64,000 nt of DNA from the NCBI RefSeq assembly GCF_902626525.1, contig NZ_CACOFR010000011.1:1-64000 (forward strand). Direction: 5' to 3'. The notes beneath the pieces were generated by a model. That model saw only the letters and a program-made list of their open reading frames with translations. It ran no database searches and was not told the DNA's origin. A program made the position numbers and the translations under genes. This stretch comes from an uncultured Prochlorococcus sp. (GTDB lineage: Bacteria; Cyanobacteriota; Cyanobacteriia; PCC-6307; Cyanobiaceae). Every line of letters begins with the position of its first letter. Within the stretch, counting starts at the first letter, position 1. Positions 58,861-64,000 of the stretch are shown here, piece after piece.

Positions 58861-60120
58861 CTAAGATAACAAATTAATGTTAATGGAATCTACAATTTTC
58901 TTGCTTGCGCCAGATTTTCCCATTCTTTTTTTTCCAATTTTCGCTTGCTTTAATCTATAAACTTTTTCTCTTAAAAGTAAACTTAAATTTTTTAAAAGAA
59001 TACTCTTATCCTTGCAAACTAAAACACTTCCTCCTAACAATCTTGATTGCCTTTTTGCAAATGATTTCGTAAATTGGGGTCCTGAACCAGGAAGAGAAAG
59101 AGATGGGATTCCTAAGCCAGCAATTTGCTCTGTTGCAGTTCCTGCATTTGACAAGCCAACATTTGCCATATTGGCCCATAAATTGAATTTGCCTTTTCCA
59201 ATCAATATATACTTCGCTTTATTTTTCCATACTGAATCTTCGTCAATAAAAAATCTTACTTTACTTTGTTTTATAAAACCGTATTTATTTAAATAACTAT
59301 GAATTTTAATCTCATTCGCATTAATGCTTAAAGGTAAAAGTATTATCAAATCATTAGCTAAATTAAAATCTTGCAAACAATCAAGAAAGTTATCAAGGTT
59401 TTTAAATGCTTCAGGGTATCTACTTCCTATTAACAAAATTATCCTTTTGAAAGCAATAATATTTGATTTTTTTTTATTTGTTTCATTAACAAAATCCATC
59501 ATTGGATTACCCAAGTATTTTGCATGAATATTTTTTCTTTTTAAATTATTAGCTGTGATTTTATCTCTCATAATTAAATCTTTACATCTTGGAGATGCCA
59601 TTAAAAATATTTCCCAAGGGTCCCATTCAGAACCTTTCAACTTATGATAGAGATCGCTTAAAGACCAGCCTGGCCCACTATTCCAAGTATGGTCACTCTT
59701 TGGTGTTCCCAAAAAACTGAATTCGCATTCAGAACTCCAAGCAAAAAATAATGGCAGAAAATCTCCTACTGCAATAATTTTGTAGTAATGTTTTGACTTT
59801 TGTTTCACAATTAGAAAATTTCTTAAATTATCTATTAAAAATCCTGCAAACAAATCAAGCAAAAATCCCTTCAGACTTTGATTACTAAAACCTCCACTAG
59901 GGAGTTCTTTTAAAAATCCTATTTTACGGAAGTTCTTTGATTGTATAGTATCAAAAACATCTCCATTTCCTACTAAAGGCAAAACTTCGATATTTTTATT
60001 TTTTATTTTTTTCAAAAATCTTTTTATTATTTCTGCTACAATTACATCTTCTCCATGGCCATTGCATATAAATAATAGTGAATGAGTCTTCTTACTGTTA
60101 AGATCATTAAAAGATTCAAT
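58861..60120 (-). CDS. Lipid-A-disaccharide synthase-related protein (TIGR03492-like), start irregular
   Basis: The protein starts its conserved part with LLFICNGHGEDVIVAEI and ends with GLSNAGTATEQIAGLGIPSL and LPGSGPQFTKSFAKRQSRLLG, a GT-B-like pattern typical of the cyanobacterial family distantly related to LpxB. The frame is open upstream through the whole antisense tRNA-Cys gene to an ATG at 60273, which would give a translated-tRNA peptide (AAPRFELGIKDLQSSALPLG), so that start is unlikely. Between the tRNA and the conserved strand there is no ATG, GTG or TTG in frame; an ATT at 60120 is the best candidate, giving 419 aa. Confidence 0.8.
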   Translation of the reverse strand: MESFNDLNSKKTHSLLFICNGHGEDVIVAEIIKRFLKKIKNKNIEVLPLVGNGDVFDTIQSKNFRKIGFLKELPSGGFSNQSLKGFLLDLFAGFLIDNLRNFLIVKQKSKHYYKIIAVGDFLPLFFAWSSECEFSFLGTPKSDHTWNSGPGWSLSDLYHKLKGSEWDPWEIFLMASPRCKDLIMRDKITANNLKRKNIHAKYLGNPMMDFVNETNKKKSNIIAFKRIILLIGSRYPEAFKNLDNFLDCLQDFNLANDLIILLPLSINANEIKIHSYLNKYGFIKQSKVRFFIDEDSVWKNKAKYILIGKGKFNLWANMANVGLSNAGTATEQIAGLGIPSLSLPGSGPQFTKSFAKRQSRLLGGSVLVCKDKSILLKNLSLLLREKVYRLKQAKIGKKRMGKSGASKKIVDSININLLS

Positions 60121-60132
60121 TGATTCTTTTTC

Positions 60133-60203
60133 GGCGGCATGGCCAAGTGGTAAGGCAGAGGATTGCAAATCCTTTATCCCCAGTTCGAATCTGGGTGCCG
60201 CCT
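60133..60203 (+). tRNA. tRNA-Cys (GCA)
   Basis: A 71-nt cloverleaf: acceptor GGCGGCA pairs with TGCCGCC, the anticodon arm GGATT-GCAAATCC has anticodon GCA, the T-arm is around CCCAG-TTCGAAT-CTGGG, and the discriminator is U as in all cysteine tRNAs. The opposite strand is open in the frame of the LpxB-related gene. Confidence 0.96.
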
Positions 60204-60300
60204 TCTTTAGATTTGATACTAAATTAACTATAAATAATTCTAAACATTTAACTTTAATATACTTGTTATGCATTTCACAGAAGGCAATTTAGTTAAATTC

Positions 60301-60326
60301 TTGGTCGACAAGTTGACCAAATTTTT
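60301..60326 (+). terminator. Possible terminator downstream of tRNA-Cys
   Basis: TTGGTC at 60301-60306 pairs with GACCAA at 60315-60320 (a G-T extended stem of up to nine pairs is possible), followed by ATTTTTG. It is about 100 bp past the tRNA. The T-tract is short, so the call is weak. Confidence 0.35.
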
Positions 60327-60463
60327 GTTGAAATATTTTTATAATATTTCTATTATCTCATTTACTGATTACAGAAGGTAAAACTAAATCTTTATTGTTT
60401 ATTAATCCCTTTTAAAACTATCAAAACCTCAGTCATAATTTTCTAAAAAAATTTGAACTATTT

Positions 60464-60631
60464 TTAGTAATCATTATCTGCTACACACATTCCTAAACAT
60501 CTGACACCATTGGAGGCAGTACGTTTGCAATGATTACATAGAATTCTATCTTTTTTTGAAGTAAGATTATTTTTTGAACAATTTTGAACCTTTAAATTTA
60601 TTAACTCTTTTTTTGAATCAAATAGAACCAT
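60464..60631 (-). CDS. Small cysteine-rich protein, possible zinc-binding
   Basis: About 55 residues starting MVLFDSKKELINLKVQNC, with a C-terminal cysteine cluster CNHCKRTASNGVRCLGMC that resembles a four-Cys zinc knuckle (CxxC-x9-CxxxC). No named family is recognised. The ATG at 60631 overlaps the stop of the upstream hypothetical gene, suggesting translational coupling; an ATG four codons further upstream (MTPRMVLF) is an alternative start. Confidence 0.6.
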   Translation of the reverse strand: MVLFDSKKELINLKVQNCSKNNLTSKKDRILCNHCKRTASNGVRCLGMCVADNDY

Positions 60632-61262
60632 TCTTGGAGTCATTATTTGAATCGATACTAACAACAAGTGAAGCATTTGTGTTGGAAGAGGGGATATCCA
60701 TAATTTTCACAGTTTCCTTGGGCTTATTGATAATTTGACTTTCTTCAACACTCTCATCAACTGCACATGCTTCAAGAGCCTCTCTAAGTAGTGAATCAAA
60801 AGTTGCACCAGGCAATCTATGTCTAGCTACTTCAAGAAAAGTTCTCGGTAGAGATTCAGAAGCAGCATCTCTTAGTGCAGGATTATTCTTTCTATGTTCT
60901 TGTTCTTCTTCTATAGATTTTATAAACCTTAGAGTAACATCTCTTTTTGTGGAAGCTTTTATCAGCGTGTCATTCTCAGGATTACTAATATTGGGCTCAT
61001 TTTCAAGATCACTAAGTCTTTTTTCCAAGCTATTTAGGACTTCATTAGCTTCTTTACTTATATGAGCTAATTGACCATCAGACAAATTAGGTAAATCAGC
61101 CACAAAAACTTTCCCATGATCCCTAAGAGTCAAAAAAGTAGGTCTGGGACCTTGAGACTGTCTTCCACTAAATTCAGAATTATTGCCTATTGGTCTTTTT
61201 GGAGGTGTAGGACCAGCTGAACTACGTCTACGTGTAATTCTTTGATTATTTGCAAAAGGCAT
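60618..61262 (-). CDS. Conserved cyanobacterial hypothetical protein, 214 aa
   Basis: No function is recognised. The N-terminal ~45 residues are basic and disordered (RRRSSAGPTPPKRPIG). A middle region is helical with coiled-coil tendency (LAHISKEANEVLNSLEKRLSDLENE). The C-terminal part includes LPRTFLEVARHRLPGATFDSLLREALEAC and a low-complexity tail. There is no signal peptide or membrane helix. It overlaps the small cysteine-rich gene and may act with it. Confidence 0.7.
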   Translation of the reverse strand: MPFANNQRITRRRSSAGPTPPKRPIGNNSEFSGRQSQGPRPTFLTLRDHGKVFVADLPNLSDGQLAHISKEANEVLNSLEKRLSDLENEPNISNPENDTLIKASTKRDVTLRFIKSIEEEQEHRKNNPALRDAASESLPRTFLEVARHRLPGATFDSLLREALEACAVDESVEESQIINKPKETVKIMDIPSSNTNASLVVSIDSNNDSKNGSI

Positions 61263-61395
61263 TGAATTAAAGGTTAAATCTTAATACTTAAACTTCCGAT
61301 ATAACTCGGCGGTGATTTTATTATATTACACCTTACTTTTTCATTTGTGTATAAAAAATTTTTTTTAAATTCAATTCAATTATATAGATATAAAT

Positions 61396-62439
61396 TTAAG
61401 TTAAGATTTCAGGCAAAAAATTACTTATTTTTGAGTCGCTTTTACGAACTATCTTTCCAATCTCCCAACTATCGATGTCATGATCTTTGCAGATATCAAA
61501 GATTGAGTCCTTAAATTTTTTATCAATAATTAAACAAAATCCTACGCCTAGATTGAAAGTATTCCAAAAATCTTTTTCAGGAATCGTTCCTTTCTCTTTT
61601 AAAAATTTAAATAAAATAGGTATTTCCCAAGAATTAGTATTGATATAAGGAATAAAATCAGAAGGAATACATCTCGGTAAATTCTCTGGAATTCCTCCGC
61701 CCGTAATATGTGACATTGATTTGATTTCTATATTTTCAGATAACATTTGGCTAACAACATTATTGTAGATTTTTGTCGGTTTCAATAACTCTTCATAAAA
61801 ATTTAAGTGAAAAACTTTTGCAAATTCTTTATCTATTTGATTATTATTTTGAATTATTTTTCTCACAAGACTAAAGCCGTTACTATGAACCCCATTACTT
61901 TTTAAAGCAATTATTAAATCATTTTCAGATACTTTATTACCGTTAATAAGCTTATCTTCATCAACTATTCCTACACAAAATCCTGCCAGATCATACTTAT
62001 TTTTTGAATAGAAACCTGGCATTTCAGCAGTTTCTCCACCAAGTAATGAACAGTTATTTTCTCCACAGCCATGAGAAATTCCCTGAACAACCTTCAACAA
62101 TTGTTTCTTATCAAGCTTACCGGTAGCAATATAATCAAGAAAAAACAAAGGTTTTGCGCCGCTAGTAATAATATCGTTCATGCACATAGCAACTAAATCA
62201 ATCCCAACCTCAAAGTGAAAATTATTACTTTGGGCTAATTCTAATTTTGTACCAACACCATCAGTTCCTGAAACTAGAACTGGTTTTTTAAAACTATCGA
62301 CGGGAATTCTAAACAAACCTCCGAACCCACCAATACCATCAATCACATTAGATGTATGAGTTCCTTCAACTGCCTGTTTAATTTCGGAAACAAATTCTCG
62401 CCCAGCTTCTATATCAACACCTGATGTTTTGTAATCCAT
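61396..62439 (-). CDS. purM: Phosphoribosylformylglycinamidine cyclo-ligase (AIR synthetase)
   Basis: PurM closes the imidazole ring in purine synthesis with ATP. Recognisable parts are the start DYKTSGVDIEAGREFV, LVSGTDGVGTKLELAQ, GGETAEMPGFY and HSNGFSLVRKI. Length 347 aa is normal. It is divergent from the panC-cmk gene by about 98 bp. Confidence 0.97.
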   Translation of the reverse strand: MDYKTSGVDIEAGREFVSEIKQAVEGTHTSNVIDGIGGFGGLFRIPVDSFKKPVLVSGTDGVGTKLELAQSNNFHFEVGIDLVAMCMNDIITSGAKPLFFLDYIATGKLDKKQLLKVVQGISHGCGENNCSLLGGETAEMPGFYSKNKYDLAGFCVGIVDEDKLINGNKVSENDLIIALKSNGVHSNGFSLVRKIIQNNNQIDKEFAKVFHLNFYEELLKPTKIYNNVVSQMLSENIEIKSMSHITGGGIPENLPRCIPSDFIPYINTNSWEIPILFKFLKEKGTIPEKDFWNTFNLGVGFCLIIDKKFKDSIFDICKDHDIDSWEIGKIVRKSDSKISNFLPEILT

Positions 62440-62537
62440 GAAATAAAAATGATAGACTTTCCCTATATAGATATTCCTCCTAAGATTGCTTTTGTCCAGT
62501 AATTATTTATCAAATAGATTTATTTTTTAAAAACAAA

Positions 62538-64000
62538 GTGAAAAAAGTAATCATCAGGAAAACTGAAGAAATAGAAAATTGGAGGAACAACATAAGTAGT
62601 GATATCAATTTTATTCCAACAATGGGTAATCTTCATAATGGACATATAAAACTAATATCAACAGCAAAAGATGACAATTCTAATGTTAATTTAGTAAGTA
62701 TTTTTGTTAATCCACTTCAATTTGATAACAAGTCAGATTTAGAAAATTATCCTCAAACAATTGATAATGATATTAAAATTTCCTTTGCAAATGGAGCAGA
62801 TGCCATCTTTATCCCAAGTACTGAAGATATCTATCCACCGAATAATAAAAATATTAAATTCATCAAAGCTTCGTTAGAATTATCTTCTGCATTATGTGGC
62901 TTAAATCGAATTGGACATTTTGATGGAGTTTGTACAGTAATTTATAGATTACTTAATCTCATAAAGCCAAAAAATCTTTATTTAGGAGAAAAAGATTGGC
63001 AACAACTTTTAATATTAAGAAATCTTATCCTAACAAAAAAGTTAAATGTTGCTATTAAATCTATTCCTACACAGAGAGATTTTGATGGAATTCCTTTAAG
63101 TTCTCGAAATGTAAATTTATCAAAAAACGAAAGAGAATTAATTAGGGTTTTTTCAAATGAATTATTACTAGCAAAAAAAATCTTTCAACAAGAAAAAAAA
63201 GTCAACTTAAAAGAAATAATTAAAAAGCTTTCAGCAAAAAAAATTTCAATTGAATATTTAGAACATTTACACCCATATACGCTCCAACAATCAAGTGTTG
63301 AAGATAATATTTCGATACTGGCTGGTGCGATAAGATGTGGGGAGACAAGATTAATTGATCACATTTTTCTCATGAGAAGAAGGCCAATTATTGCAATTGA
63401 TGGCCCTGCAGGTTCAGGAAAAAGTACTGTTACAAAGTTAATAGCAAAAAAACTTAAACTTTTATATTTAGATACTGGCGCAATGTATAGAGCATTGAGT
63501 TGGCTCTTAAAAAAAGAAAATATTGATTATCAAAAAGAAAAAAAATTACAGAATATTCTTAAAGGGATTTCCATTATGTTCAAGTCAAATGGAAATGCAA
63601 ACCAAGATGTTTTTATTAATAACTATTGTGTTACTAACGAAATTAGGTCGCAAGAGATAAGTTCTATCGTATCTAAAATTTCTTCAATTAAAGAAGTAAG
63701 AAAATTCTTAGTAGAAGAACAAAGAAAAATTGGAGAATCAGGCGGACTTGTAGCTGAGGGAAGAGATATAGGAACTACTGTTTTTCCTGATGCAGAACTG
63801 AAAGTTTTTTTAACTGCAAGCATCGATGAAAGAGCAAAAAGAAGAAAATCTGACAAAAAAAGTGAAGACTCACAAAAAATGGACCTTAATAAATTAAAGG
63901 AACTTATAAAGAGAAGAGATTTTGAAGATTCTAATAGGGAAATATCACCTCTGAAAAAAGCTAATGACGCAATAGAAATTATTACAGATAAATATTCAAT
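62538..64000 (+). CDS. panC: Bifunctional pantothenate synthetase / cytidylate kinase (PanC-CMK fusion), 3' end cut by the window
   Basis: The GTG at 62538 starts KKVIIRKTEEIENW. The PanC part (residues 1 to about 275) has INFIPTMGNLHNGHIKLI for ATP binding and NPLQFDNKSDLENYPQ, joining pantoate and beta-alanine to pantothenate. The CMK part starts at PIIAIDGPAGSGKSTVTKLI, with LDTGAMYRALSWLL and VAEGRDIGTTVFPDAELKVF, and phosphorylates CMP/dCMP. This fusion is typical of cyanobacteria. The frame is open to the last base of the window; only the last few dozen residues should be missing. Confidence 0.95.
   Translation, partial: MKKVIIRKTEEIENWRNNISSDINFIPTMGNLHNGHIKLISTAKDDNSNVNLVSIFVNPLQFDNKSDLENYPQTIDNDIKISFANGADAIFIPSTEDIYPPNNKNIKFIKASLELSSALCGLNRIGHFDGVCTVIYRLLNLIKPKNLYLGEKDWQQLLILRNLILTKKLNVAIKSIPTQRDFDGIPLSSRNVNLSKNERELIRVFSNELLLAKKIFQQEKKVNLKEIIKKLSAKKISIEYLEHLHPYTLQQSSVEDNISILAGAIRCGETRLIDHIFLMRRRPIIAIDGPAGSGKSTVTKLIAKKLKLLYLDTGAMYRALSWLLKKENIDYQKEKKLQNILKGISIMFKSNGNANQDVFINNYCVTNEIRSQEISSIVSKISSIKEVRKFLVEEQRKIGESGGLVAEGRDIGTTVFPDAELKVFLTASIDERAKRRKSDKKSEDSQKMDLNKLKELIKRRDFEDSNREISPLKKANDAIEIITDKYS

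Noticed and set aside
60204-60273. LpxB-related protein starting at 60273 through the tRNA-Cys
   Set aside because: The resulting peptide is simply a translated tRNA (APRFELGIKDLQSSALPLG), a known annotation artefact.
1-64000. CRISPR array, prophage, transposase or restriction-modification genes
   Set aside because: No direct-repeat array, transposase or phage structural gene was seen; the recombinase-like gene at the left edge is the only mobile-element-like signal.

Overview
The window reads as the chromosome of a high-light-type Prochlorococcus. The DNA is strongly AT-rich and genes are packed tightly, often with 0-15 bp between convergent neighbours. Cyanobacterial markers are present: psaA/psaB, psaL/psaI, psaD, ndhN, ldpA, a CURT1/CAAD protein, a cyanobacterial-type gshA and a DUF2839 protein. 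The clade assignment is inferred from base composition, gene order and protein character; no database search was made.

Layout. 1-2.5 kb: a small accessory-looking patch with a degenerate serine-recombinase-like protein, a tiny unknown gene, and a back-to-back pair of cell-wall genes (beta-lactamase-like and NlpC/P60) whose start codons are 3 bp apart. 2.5-9.4 kb: photosystem I genes psaL-psaI and psaA-psaB, with a small hypothetical gene and a GT2 glycosyltransferase between them. 9.7-14.8 kb: a CbiG-CobJ fusion, a HAD hydrolase, a sparse stretch, tRNA-Ser(GCU), alanine racemase and an HNH protein.

14.8-31 kb: one long minus-strand ribosomal block, rplC-D-W-B, rpsS, rplV, rpsC, rplP, rpmC, rpsQ, rplN-X-E, rpsH, rplF-R, rpsE, rplO, secY, adk, rpmJ, rpsM-K, rpoA, rplQ, truA, rplM, rpsI, rpmE, prfA. 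It makes the ribosome, the RNA polymerase alpha subunit, the Sec channel and a release factor as one growth-linked unit. No rpsJ, rpsN, rpmD or infA is found in it.

31-46 kb: plus-strand ndhN-ldpA, tRNA-Gln(UUG), a HAD protein, recA behind a perfect LexA-box palindrome, a DinG-like protein that has lost its ATPase motifs, tyrA, a carotenoid-type FAD oxidoreductase, a fructosamine-kinase-like gene, a CURT1-type gene, an E1-like/rhodanese protein, a tandem-duplicated CobA-type P-loop protein, larE, speD, recF (with an irregular start) and tRNA-Arg(CCG). 46-64 kb: ppc, gshA, trpE, psaD, an atypical histidine kinase, rodA, mrp, hemF, a CCB-like membrane protein, an RNase D-like exonuclease, an LpxB-related gene abutting tRNA-Cys(GCA), two small unknown genes, purM, and a panC-cmk fusion cut by the window end.

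Most of the window is core genome. I did not find a clearly new multi-gene system. The observations most worth checking are two genes with no ATG/GTG/TTG start in the right frame (recF, next to an A8 run, and the LpxB-related gene beside tRNA-Cys), an orphan terminator hairpin in the psaA/cobJ divergent region that may end a small RNA, a structured leader before rplC, and three proteins that keep a fold but appear to have lost catalytic residues (recombinase-like, DinG-like, histidine-kinase-like).
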